Assembly (NCBI GenBank): GCA_024509875.1
Contig: JAMPIV010000594.1
Span: forward strand, 158,501 to 222,500
DNA from: Oreohelix idahoensis
Taxonomy: Eukaryota > Mollusca > Gastropoda > Stylommatophora > Oreohelicidae
DNA: 64,000 nt
Direction of reading: 5' to 3'
Shown here: positions 1-9,609 of the stretch, piece after piece
Numbering within the stretch: the stretch's first letter is position 1
Layout of the letters: every line of letters starts with the position of its first letter
Translations under genes and position numbers: made by a program
Notes under the pieces: generated by a model
Told to the model about the DNA's origin: nothing
What the model saw: only the letters and a program-made list of their open reading frames with translations
The model's database searches: none

Positions 1-594
1 CCTCACAACTGTTACAGCGTATCTTAAGTGAAAATATACTGTAATAATTAAAATAGTAACAGTATTACTAATTCTTCCCCTAATTTTTCGGCAATAAACA
101 TAGTTTTGAGACATTGTTCAATTGCAGTCGTTCCTTACCATTCAGGTCAGCAAGAATCCACTGTACCTCTTTTACCCCGAAGATTCCAATTTAGGAAGCA
201 CTATTTGTAGGCCCATGGCCAATAATAAGGACCATAAAAACATTCTTACAACATATGTGTATACACACACGCGCTCTTAATGATTGTTAACAACACGCAG
301 GTACATATGTGCATGCATATATGGGTTGATATTTATTCTGTCTTTTCTACTTTACTACTATTTTAACTTCGCTATTTATATTAGTATTTTGTTCTTCGGT
401 GATTTTTATTTTTCACCATCGATTTATCACATGTTTCCTAATTATTTTTAATTCACGTTTCTACTTTGTTACTCTTTCGGCTAAACTGTTCTATGCGTTG
501 TTGCTTGGAATTTCAGAACTCTATTTAGCGGTGCGAACCACGCAACCAACTTCTGCGATTCATGTGCCTGTATTATTTGTTGCATTTAAATAAA
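1..594. other. AT-rich sequence, no gene seen
   Basis: No coding region, RNA gene or repeat that I can recognise. The longest open frame (64 codons) has the phenylalanine-rich composition expected of AT-rich noncoding DNA. Confidence 0.5.
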
Positions 595-597
595 TAT

Positions 598-1180
598 AGT
601 CCGTTCGGAAATTCGTGCCCACAGAAAGCGTCAATTTTCTCCAAAACTGTTTGTTGTATGAACATGAATTTTTGCATGCAGTCTTAGATTTTCCATGCAG
701 TTATTAATATATTTTGTGCTCTTACAAAACTCATGTCATGTTCGAATTTTCTTCTTTACGTTATATAAAAAAACTCTTACTGTTGTCTGGGTTAATTTTT
801 AGTAGTTTTACAGGAAAGTTACAAGATCCGTTCAAAAATTTTTTTTTTGGGTTTGAATTAGTTACTCGCGACTGTGTACAATAGGTGCGCACTCGTGCGG
901 ACATGTAGTCACTACACTAATTCAAACAAAAAAAATATATTTTTGGACGGATCTTGTAACTTTCCTGTAAAACTAAGAAAAATTAACCCAGACAACGGTA
1001 AGAGTTTTTTTATATAACGTAAAGAAGAAAATTCGAACATGACATGAGTTTTGTAAGGGAAAAAAATATATTAATAACTGCGTGGAAAATCTAAGACTGC
1101 ATGCAAAAATTCATGTCCATACAACAAACAGTTTTGGAGAAAATTGACACTTTCTGTGGGCACGAATTTCCGAACGGACT
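598..1180. repeat. Long foldback (palindromic) element, MITE-like
   Basis: The two arms, about 598-864 and 917-1180, are near-perfect reverse complements: AGTCCGTTCGG at the left end answers CCGAACGGACT at the right. The spacer is about 50 bases and contains GTGCGCACTCGTGC. The outer ends are bounded by TATA, consistent with a TA target duplication, but I see no transposase, so the family is unassigned. Small indels separate the arms, for example extra T or A in the poly(T)/poly(A) blocks near the centre. A transcript would fold into a hairpin of about 260 bp. It could be a non-autonomous DNA transposon or a foldback element. Confidence 0.8.
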
Positions 1181-1185
1181 TTATA

Positions 1186-2943
1186 CTAATGTTCTGTTCT
1201 GTACTGTTTTCATATGTTTTGTCGCTGGCGAATATCTGACACTAACGAACGCTATTCTTTATCTGGGTCAGGCTGCTGGCAACTTCTATTTATTCTTTTA
1301 CCGTATTGATTGAGCAAGAATTACGCAAATGTTGGTCCCGTTTGCTCCAGCGTAGAAGCAGAGGGGAGTCTCCTTTTTAGCTCCTATGAGCTACGTCAAC
1401 AGGAGCCTTGTGCGGCTGGCAGGTTCAACCAAGCTGAAAAGGCCATGGGGTAGAATCCAGACAAAGAGAGAAAAACCGGTCCACCAGTCTGATGGTTAGT
1501 GTCTAGGGCCTATAAACTAAGACTTGAAAAAAAAAAATTTAAAAAAATAACGTGTTACTGAAAATGTGCCAGAACACTAAATGCCAGTTAGAACCGGAAG
1601 AATTCCCACAAGTAAGACGTATTTGGTTGATTGGTAAAAGCCAGATACCAAGTCATACCGCATACTAACCTTCTACTGCTAAGGCTAAATCTAGATTGGC
1701 TAGGTGGAATGTAGTAATGCTGAATTAAACTGGGGGAACAGCCGAAGTGGCAAAAGAGGTCGGGATACGGTCTATCTTGATCTATTGGTAGATTCCAGGG
1801 GATCATTCGGTAGGTGACGGAGGTTGGAACATAAATAATTTCCACCTTGGCAAATTACGGACTAGCCCCTTCCTTCCAGAACTTAAAAACGCGGTATGCC
1901 TAAGTTTAAAGTTGCTTTGACAACATTCCCAGTCAAAATCAGCAAACTGGTTAACTAAAACTTATTTTATTCGTGAACTGTAATAACGTAAGAAGCGATC
2001 TTTTGCTTGCAGTAAAGTTAACATTCGATAAAATATCATATAGTTTCAATTGTTCACCGCTCTGTCTATAGTATTACAGGAAGTAGATCGTCCGGCTGAG
2101 ATAAAAGTTACAATAACCCTTAGTAGCTACTTGTTGCATGCGGTTGCAGAATGATTCAGTATCTACCACCCGTAATGCTCTACAAGGCTGCGCTTATTAC
2201 AAATTCTAATTACTATGAAACCTGAAAACAGGCATTATTTTTTTTTTCTAATAAGATCTTTAGAGAGCTGAGTGGTTCTAAAGTAGATCCCCACAGCTTT
2301 TAGGTTGCCGACCCCTTGGACTATACATTATAAAGCTCGTGCGACTAGCAGAGACAAGACAGAACAGAAATGGGGCAGGTTACACAACACTGGGTTACCG
2401 ACCCTTTGGACTGTCTATATAAATAAAAAGCAAAGTATGTTTTGTATGTTCTCAATATTATTTCTTATTATTTATTGATGAATTTTGGCAGACAGGCTCT
2501 TTAGTTACCGCCGGGGTACGCCATGCAGTTATTTTCTAATTTAATATTGTAATTATGACATTATCATTAATTAAAGTTTTTCGTAAGAAATGTATGGAAC
2601 CCATTTATTTATCAGGGGTCATAATCAAATATATACACATTCAATAAATATCAAGGGACGTAACACAAATGCTAAAACTATTATTTTATGTTTGATATTA
2701 ATGAACATACGTTTGCATATTTTACAAGATAATTGACAATGTTTAACTAAACATTTTTACTATAATAGGAAGTAGAAGAAAAAGAACAGTTTCAGAGCAT
2801 TTCATTTTTTTTTAATTATGTAATTTTAATAGCACTCATTTAGCCAAGCAGATTATTGGCGGATTCATATTGGATCGGAGCTGTATCGATACACTTATTA
2901 AAACCAATGAATGTTCTCTGATTATGAAAATACACAGTCAATA
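1186..2943. other. Noncoding stretch with a short internal duplication
   Basis: No gene recognised. A 25-base motif of the form GGTTGCCGACCCCTTGGACT occurs at about 2303 and again, slightly changed, at about 2392. The intervening text, with CTCGTGCGACTAGCAGAGAC, recurs near 34.70 kb, so this is part of a dispersed repeat. A moderately GC-rich block at 1330-1500 resembles dispersed-repeat sequence, but I cannot name it. Confidence 0.4.
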
Positions 2944-3640
2944 ACGCTGTGAAACCCAATGCCCTAATATCTGGCCTTTGGCTAGGATCATGTGTCTAGA
3001 CACAGGGACCGGTACAATGACATTCATGTGTCATTAGGTCTTTTGTGTGAGAACACAGAAGATCACTACAGTGACACAGTTTGTCATTGGGTCTTCTTGT
3101 GTTGGGACATGTGGTCTTGACCAGGGCCGGGTTTGGGCGGGTACTAATGCGACCTCATGCGAGGAAAAAATATGCGACCTCAAGCGAGGAAAAAAAAAAT
3201 TACGCTGTGAAACCCAACGCCCTAATATCTGGCCTTTGGCTAGGATCATGTGTCTAGACACAGGGACCAATACAGTGACATTCATGTGTCATTAGGTCCT
3301 TTGTGTGAGAACACAGAAGATCACTACAGTGACACATTTTGTCATTGGGTCTTCTTGTGTTGGGACATGTGGTCTTGACCAGAGGCGGGTTTGGGGCGGG
3401 TGCCAATGCGACCTCATGCGAGGAAAAATATGCGACCTCATGCGCGGAAAAAAAGAGAACACAGAAGATCACTACAGTGACACATTTTGTCATTGGGTCA
3501 TCTTGTGTTGGGACATGTGGTCTTGACCAGAGCCGGGTTTGGGGCGGGTGCCCATGCGACATCATGCGAGGAAAAAATATGCGACCTCATGCGAGGAAAA
3601 AAGAAAGACATTCATGTGTCATTAGGTCCTTTGTGTGAGA
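2944..3640 (+). repeat. Tandem repeat, ~258 bp unit with a partial third copy
   Basis: The phrase ACGCTGTGAAACCCAA starts at 2944 and at 3202, giving a 258-base period. A third, partial unit starts near 3455, beginning at GAGAACACAGAAGATCAC and lacking the first ~110 bases. Each unit contains two short sub-repeats (GCGACCTCATGCGAGGAAAA) and the 12-base palindrome GTGTCTAGACAC. A block of each full unit (2971-2996, 3229-3254) resembles the 5' end of U2 snRNA. Open frames in both strands here follow the repeat period and are not genes. Confidence 0.85.
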
Positions 3641-3739
3641 ATGCAATCACCATTAGTCACCTGGTATGACATGCCGCGGGTGAAGTAGACCATATTTCTT
3701 CTACGTATTTCCAGTCACCTCCCACGTACGACACTATAT

Positions 3740-3832
3740 TTACAATATACAAAATGTGATGTTTTATTGGAGACACTTTGAGAAATGCACTTGAAAGATG
3801 AATAAAGATCAATTTAAAAAAAAAAAAAATTC
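3740..3832 (+). mobile_element. 3' end of an unidentified retroposon
   Basis: AATAAA at 3801-3806 is followed by a poly(A) run at 3816-3829, the signature of a reverse-transcribed polyadenylated RNA. The body upstream is not recognised and its 5' limit is unclear. Confidence 0.45.
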
Positions 3833-3840
3833 CGTTATAG

Positions 3841-4561
3841 AAACCACTCCTCTTAACTTGGATCTCTTTCGTCGCCAGTGTGTCTAGCCGCCTTAAGGCT
3901 GTTCAAGGCTGAGTGTAATCAACCACCACTTTGGTGGATGAAACCCGCCCAGCCAAGAGAAAGGCGTTACGTAGCACACAATGGCCACCCTCCCTCCATC
4001 TGGGAGTAGGGGGCGGGGAGGACGAGGCTTTCAATACCCAACCCAGACGATAGTTTTTCAAGCGTTTCCTTGTTCTAGCAGCAAACTGGACACTGAAGTT
4101 AATTCAGAATCCAAAACATTCCGAAAAAGATGAACCACTATAAACCAATATAAACCCCTTTTCATATGAAGTTTCTTGTTTACTATATTCATCCTTTTCT
4201 ACTCCCCTATTTTAAAAATGTTTTAACCCTGAAGATTGACCATCTAAGTGTGCAAATGAAAGGTTGAATACGCACGAGTGTTATTTATAAGGTACCTGTT
4301 ATGTTTTTCCACTGGAAAATGTACACGGTTTTGTTAAATGGCCCTTATCGCATTCTTTGTTTGTAAAATGCACATTGTTTTGTAAATTGGAATGTTTAAT
4401 TACTTATATTTACTGTTTAAGTGTGCAGATGAAAGTGAGAGTACGCACGAGTGTTCATATGAAATTTTAAAATGTACTTTCCATGTTTTCCATTTTTGTA
4501 ACATGTACATGGATTTGTAAAATTGCAAAGAAATGAAAATAAAATTTAAAAAAAAAAAAAA
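3841..4561 (+). mobile_element. Poly(A) repeat family R720, copy 1
   Basis: A dispersed element of about 720 bp running from ACCACTCCTCTTAACTTGG to an AATAAAA signal and poly(A) at 4547-4561. The same sequence occurs reversed at 7304-8009, and partially (reversed) at 8998-9428. All three copies keep an ATGGCCACC context inside; here an open frame of about 50 codons follows from 3980. I do not recognise the product, and it may be fortuitous. The poly(A) end abuts the inverted half of a LINE. Confidence 0.7.
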
Positions 4562-4562
4562 A

Positions 4563-5845
4563 GTTGGTAACAATTTTGTATAGCCCTGTCATTGGGGGGA
4601 AAGAAGGTAGTATCGTCTGCGTAGGCAAGCAACTTTTGCTCCTCTTTACCTTGAATAAAAGTGCCTCTGATGTTACTGTCTTGTCTAATTTTCTTTAGCA
4701 ATGATTCTAGAGCGTGTACATAGAGTAGAGGAGAAAAGGGTCATCCCTGCCTAACAGATCTTCTCAGCCCAAAGGCCCCAGTAAATGAATCATTTACCAA
4801 AACCTTGCTTTCAGGTTTTGTGTGTATAATTTCAGTCCACTTTCTAAAGTATTCACCAATGTTGCAGTGTAGTAAAGTTTTATGGAGGTATGAGTGGGAT
4901 ATTCTGGCAAGGCTTTTTCCTGGTCTAGCGATAGGAATGACGACTGGCAATCCTTCTCATGTGTGCAGGTGATGATGTCTCTTATGAAGTGTGCGTGATG
5001 ATGAATGTTTCTGTGCTGGACACTACACTGTTGGTCTTCGTGTATGAGTGTAGCCATGAACGGTTTGAGTGTGTTAGGGTTTTGGCTAAAATTTTATAGT
5101 CGGTGTTGAGGAGTGATATTGGTCTGTAGTTTTTAAGCTTTGTTTTGTCCGGATCGTCCTTAGGGATTAGAGTGATGTATGACATGTTAAAATTAGATAG
5201 AAATTCCTTTTTCGCGAAAGATTCTGAATATACCCTTAGTAGGAGAGGGCCTAACATGGGGAAGAAATGTTGGTAGAATTCAGCTGTGAGTCCATCTGGT
5301 CCTGGTGACTTTCCTTTTTTGTATTTCGTTTACTGCGTATGTTATGTTTTCTAGGGTCAGTTCTGCATCAAGAGATTGTTTATCTTTGTTGCTCAGTTTC
5401 TTAGTGTATTGCATAAAAGGGTCTTGTTTATGTGGTTGTATTCCTTCTTCTGTGTAAAGATTTCTATAGTAGTCCTCAAAGGCTTTTGCTATATGTTGTG
5501 CCTGCGTTTGTATGTATCCATGTGAGTCAACTATTTAGCCTATTTGCCTGCTTCGCTGTATGTTTTGTTCTATTGCCATGTGTTGTTTGCTGGGTATCTC
5601 TTGTGTGATTGTGCTCAATTTTGTCCGTAACAGGGCACCTCTTAATCTATGGTGTTGATATAGTTCTAGTGCTTCCTGCAATGTAATGATATGAGGTGCT
5701 GTTTTATCAATTAGAGTTGTGAATTTGATGGCTTGTTCTTTTATCTTTTCCTGTCGTATTTTGTCTCTATGAATCTTGGTTGCCAGTATTTGTGTTCTCT
5801 CGCGTACAGTATTCTTTAATATCTCTAACTTAGTCGCATATACCA
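4563..5845 (-). pseudogene. LINE ORF2 fragment (linker and early/mid RT), inverted 5' segment
   Basis: Read on the minus strand this gives, in three shifting frames, the linker after the endonuclease (LEILKNTV, then HHRLRGALLRTKLSTITQE), the RT start and palm. Recognisable RT words are MSYITLIPKDDPDKTKL, NYRPISLLNTDYKILAKTL, SSFLSLDQEKA and, near 4600, YADDTTFFPPND. The same words occur in the copies at 9.6-11.1 and 13.5-14.9 kb. It ends near 4563, just after the catalytic YADD block. The rest of the same protein continues on the opposite strand from about 5896, so this is the inverted 5' part of one insertion. Stops and frameshifts make it non-functional. Assignment to the L1/Tx1 group rests on the RT and C-terminal motifs. 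Confidence 0.75.
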
Positions 5846-5895
5846 CAGACACGCTTCACCGCTACAAATACAAAAATACAACCATTTTTTTCCAG

Positions 5896-6945
5896 AAGTG
5901 CAATAGTGAACTGCTTTATTATTCCAAAAATAATTTACATTGCTACAGTCTTTGACCCTCCACAACATACGGTGACAGAGATAAACAAGGAGATTAGGCG
6001 TTTTGTTTTGGGGCACACTTTATTTAGCATTAAACATCAAACACTCATGCAGGAGAAAAGATTGGGGGAGTTGCCCTCCACTATATAGGGACAAAAATAA
6101 AAATAAAAGCACTTCGAATCAGACATGTAGGAAATATAATAACAGACCCAGAACGACACTCATTTGTCCATTACTACGTAGGGCTTAGACTTGCTAGACT
6201 GAGGCCACTAACGAACAATGTCCCACACCATTACGGCACACTACCACACTTTTACAGGACATGCATACAAGCCATCAGAGGACACGAAATTTTAATTAAC
6301 CAGAAAACAAACGAAATTTACAAACACTTAGTCAGGTTACAAGCACCACCTTTACACCTAAGAATTAAAAGAGGTTACAATTACTTTATAACAGATTACA
6401 CTGAGATTTTCACCGATCTTCACAACAAAAGCATCGCACCAAAAGCCAGAGAAGTCACATATCGACTTTTATATAACATGACACCAACCACAGAAAGAGC
6501 AGCACACAGATTAAAACGAAAATCACGATGCAAGATGTGCCAGGCAAATGTACAAGAAAGTGAGGAACACATTTTCTATAAATGTAGTACAATTATACCA
6601 GCACAGAGAATCTTACAAGGCATACTGGACACACATACGAAAAATACAGACATTTTCAAAGCCATTATGCTTAATTCAATTCCCAAGACACTACCAGACA
6701 CCCATTTTCAATTAATTCTTTTACTCTCGGAATGTCGATTTATAATTTGGAAATGTCGCATTCAATCAGTATTTGAGTACAAAATTATCCGCTCAGCCTT
6801 TCTCCTAAATTTGTTTTCCAGCGAGTGACGCTTATTTTAAAACCTGTCCACTATCCCCAGCTACCTGTACCTCGACCTGCCAAATATTCTTATATCCAAG
6901 CCTTTAGGTTATACTAAGGTCACTTTCCTATAACCTTCCCCTTCC
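5896..6945 (+). pseudogene. LINE ORF2 C-terminus and 3' UTR, upright 3' segment
   Basis: Plus-strand translation starts at SAIVNCFIIPKIIYIATV, which in the sister copy lies about 60 residues after YADD. It runs through the post-RT region (LRIKRGYNYF, AREVTYRLLYN) to the C-terminal zinc motif CKMCQANVQESEEHIFYKC (CX2CX9HX4C), ending at a TGA at 6826-6828. A frameshift lies near 6088. A pyrimidine-rich 3' UTR leads to a C tract at 6944-6959. With the minus-strand segment at 4563-5845 it forms a head-to-head pair covering successive parts of one protein, with a small loss between them: the pattern of twin priming during target-primed reverse transcription. Confidence 0.75.
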
Positions 6946-6989
6946 CCCCCCCCCCCCCTCACTGTCAATAACGTGGTATTCCATCACCT

Positions 6990-7006
6990 GCCAAAAGGCC
7001 GAGAAG
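6990..7006 (-). ncRNA. U2 snRNA 5'-end fragment
   Basis: The minus strand reads CTTCTCGGCCTTTTGGC, identical to nucleotides ~5-21 of metazoan U2 snRNA, then leaves U2 for unrelated sequence (AGGTGATGGAATACC). This is a fragment, not a gene. It sits directly against the tail of the U2-headed retroposon at 7007-7158. Confidence 0.7.
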
Positions 7007-7158
7007 AGAATATTATTTATTTATTTTTTATTTATTTTTTTAATACCCCTTTTGGGGCTCAAAGTGAGGTCTATTGACTTTATTCAGTAGAATGTGTGAA
7101 TTGTGTGTGATCTCGGCCCTGGCTAAGACAATTTGATCTTAGCCAAAAGACCGAGAAG
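7007..7158 (-). mobile_element. U2-headed short retroposon, copy 1
   Basis: On the minus strand the head CTTCTCGGTCTTTTGGCTA continues as AGATCAAATTGT, matching the first ~35 nt of U2 snRNA. It then departs into TTAGCCAGGGCCGAGATCAC, a body with GAATAAAGTCAATAGACCTC and GAGCCCCAAAAGG, and an A/T-rich tail (AAATAAATAAAAAATAAATA). Five units with this architecture occur in the window. It resembles snRNA-headed SINEs; a U2 pseudogene is excluded because the text after the head is not U2. Confidence 0.7.
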
Positions 7159-7168
7159 TTTAGGTCTC

Positions 7169-7300
7169 CAGAATTTTTTTTTCTTTCTTTTAATTTCCTC
7201 TTCTAGGGCTCACATATCGGCTATTGTCTTTATTAAGTAAAATGTGTAAAATTATGTGTGATCCCGGCCCTGGCTAAGACACTTTGATCTTAGCCAAAAA
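7169..7300 (-). mobile_element. U2-headed short retroposon, copy 2
   Basis: Minus strand: TTTTGGCTAAGATCAAAGTG then TCTTAGCCAGGGCCGGGATC, ACTTAATAAAGACAATAGCC, GTGAGCCCTAGAAGAGGAAA and a poly(A)-rich tail ending near 7169. The head is slightly truncated. It lies head-to-tail with copy 1, with about 10 bases between. Confidence 0.7.
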
Positions 7301-7303
7301 AAA

Positions 7304-8009
7304 TTTTTTTAACCAGGTGAACTTTATTTTCATTTCTTTGCAATTTTACAAATCCGTGTACATGTTACAAAAATGGAAAACATGGAAAGTACATTTTAAA
7401 ATTTCATATGAACACTTGTGCGTACTCTCACTTTCATCTGCACACTTAAAAAGTAAATATAAAGATTTTAAACATTTCAATTTACAAACCATGTGCATTT
7501 TACAAACAAAGAATGTGATAAGGGTCATTTTACAAAACCGTGTACATTTTACAGTGGAAAACATAGAAGGTACCTTATAAATTACATATAAATAGCCCTC
7601 GTGCGTATTCAACTTTTTATCTGCACACTTAAATGGTCAATATTCAGGGTTAAAACATTTTAAATATTAATAGGGGAATAGAAAGGGATGAATATAGTAA
7701 CCCAGAAACTTCATATGAAAAGGGGTTTATATTGGTTTATAGTGGTTCAAAATTTCGGGCTGTTTTGGATTTTGAAGTAACTTCAGTGTCCAGTCTGGCT
7801 GCTGAAACAAGGAAACACTTGAAAACTATCGCCTGGGCTGGGTATTGAAAGCCCCGCCCGGATTGAGGGAGAGTGGCCATTGTGTGCTGCGTAACGCTTT
7901 TCTCTTGGCTGGGCGGGTTTCCCTAACAAAGTGTACACTCAGCCATGAGCAGCCTTAGGGCGGCTAGACACAAGGCGATGAGAAGGGTCCAAGTTAAGAG
8001 GTGTGGTTT
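7304..8009 (-). mobile_element. Poly(A) repeat family R720, copy 2
   Basis: Reverse complement of the element at 3841-4561 over nearly its whole length: the minus strand starts AACCACACCTCTTAACTTGG and ends GAAATGAAAATAAAGTTC before an A/T tail. Diverged by scattered substitutions and an indel in the region after ATGGCCACTCTCCC. Together with copy 1 it brackets the twin-primed LINE as a 3.5-kb-spaced inverted pair. Confidence 0.75.
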
Positions 8010-8286
8010 GTAGCATTCCATTCCAATTCCCGAGACACATTCATTTTATAACAAAGAATATGATTCATGATTTGCATGCCGTACAAGGGATCGCGTGCAC
8101 TCACCAGCAAACTTCCTACATGTACATACACAAATTCAGTCGCTTCAAACCATATTTGTGTACAAACCAAAGCACAAGTCAAAATTTAAGCAAATACTGT
8201 GGAAGAAACTTTAGGCTTCCAGAACAAAAGGGTGGGTTAGAGATACAAAAGGCTGTTCGGGGAGAGAGGGAAACTAAGAGAGCCTC

Positions 8287-8291
<5 letters not shown>

Positions 8292-8328
<37 letters not shown>

Positions 8329-8670
8329 CGTACGCCCGCTAATACTCGAGGCGAAATCTCAGGTTATTATTGATGTCTAGCCTGACATTGATTTTACGTG
8401 AGTATCCCTTTATTTCCTGTACAGAGACAGGAGTCCCTCGCCATTCAGGCAAATACTCGCCGATTTCGGAGGTACCCATTGCAGCTGGGTCGGCTCAGGA
8501 GCCGCCAGTCCCTGGTCGACGACACTCCTTCAAATGTCATCGCCAGGTCTCGAGTTAATCCAGTCCAAATCCCGGTCGACGAAAAATCCTCAAATGCCGT
8601 CGCCCGGGTTTGATCCTGTATCACCCGGTCGCCAGAGCGGTGTTGTAACCACTACGCTAGCGCGGCTCCC
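8292..8670 (-). mobile_element. tRNA-headed SINE with perfect target duplication
   Basis: On the minus strand the 5' head has a box A-like TAGCGTAGTGGTTACAAC and a box B-like GATCAAACCCGGG (RNA polymerase III promoter elements of a tRNA-derived head). A ~300 bp body with two related GTCGTCGACC/TCGTCGACCGGG blocks, AGGAAATAAAGGG and then a poly(A) run (8292-8328 as T on the plus strand) follow. Both sides carry the identical 11-mer AGCCTCGGTTT (8281-8291 and 8671-8681), the target-site duplication of poly(A)-driven retroposition. The intact duplication suggests a fairly recent insertion. The tRNA species of origin is not clear. Confidence 0.85.
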
Positions 8671-8997
8671 AGCCTCGGTTTAAAATAGCGGTCAGTATGC
8701 GTTGTAGAACGCATCCATTTCGGGTGTGAACAAGTTTCGACCGCAGATGGTTAGCACACCCAACTGAATAGCCTCGAGAAAGCTGGCACACAAGAAGGAC
8801 ACAGTAAGAGTGAAGAGAAAAATTTTGCAAATTTAAATAAAGGTTGTGCATTTTACACACAGGAAATTTGTTACATCATTTTCGTCAAAATCCTCCTGGT
8901 ATGAAGTACATAGTTTATTTCATAGTAAAATGTCGCACACACACTCACACATACACTCAGAAAACATAGGTGGTCATGAGATTGATGAGAACATATT

Positions 8998-9428
8998 TTT
9001 TTTATTTTTATTTTTATATTGAGAAACAAACGAAGTTTTATTGCAATTTAAAGGAAAAAACATTTTTCTAAAATATATGATTTAAGATATTGGTAATATT
9101 ATTACATAGGTAAAAACTGCACCCACACCAACACACACGTACTTATACTCAAGAAGGCTGAAAGGGGGTGTTTGCATTTTGAGTGACTTCAGCGTACAAT
9201 TATGGCTGCAAGAACAAAGAAACTTGAAGATATCCCCTGGGCGAGTTATTGGGAGCCCCCCCCCCCCTTCCCGGTTGAAGGACGGTGGCCATTGTGTGCT
9301 GCGTAACGCTTTTCTCTTTGGTTGAGTAAGTTTCGACTAACAATGTGCTAGTTGAGCTTACTCAGCCTAGAGCAGCCTTAAAGACGGCTAGTCACACCGG
9401 CCGGACGAGAAAGATCCAGTTAGGAGGG
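8998..9428 (-). mobile_element. Poly(A) repeat family R720, copy 3 (partial)
   Basis: The portion 9149-9428 matches the 5' half of copies 1 and 2 (minus strand: GATCTTTCTCGTCCGG, GAGAAAAGCGTTACGCAGCA, then ATGGCCACCG). The distal part is diverged, and ends at an A/T tail near 8998. The C tract at about 9246-9257 lies in the same place as a G-rich stretch of the other copies. Confidence 0.6.
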
Positions 9429-9609
9429 TAAAATTTTATCCAGTGCAATACCACAGTGACTCAATGAGCCGCGTATCAGATATTAAGCTGATAAGAATAT
9501 ACTTTCTTCCCCACTGTTCTTTATTCATGTAAGGATTCAAGGATATGTACATTTTCAAGGTGTATATACATATAAAACTTACACATACATACTACGTACA
9601 ATAAACGCT

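Noticed and set aside
2944..3640. Repeat array considered as CRISPR-like
   Set aside because: Units are long, contiguous and lack unique spacers; the DNA is eukaryotic.
3034..3669. Several overlapping 60-103 codon frames on both strands
   Set aside because: All follow the 258-bp tandem repeat and repeat with it; no independent evidence of coding.
8003..8380. 125-codon frame with a poly-Phe tract
   Set aside because: It reads through the poly(T) of the minus-strand SINE; not coding.
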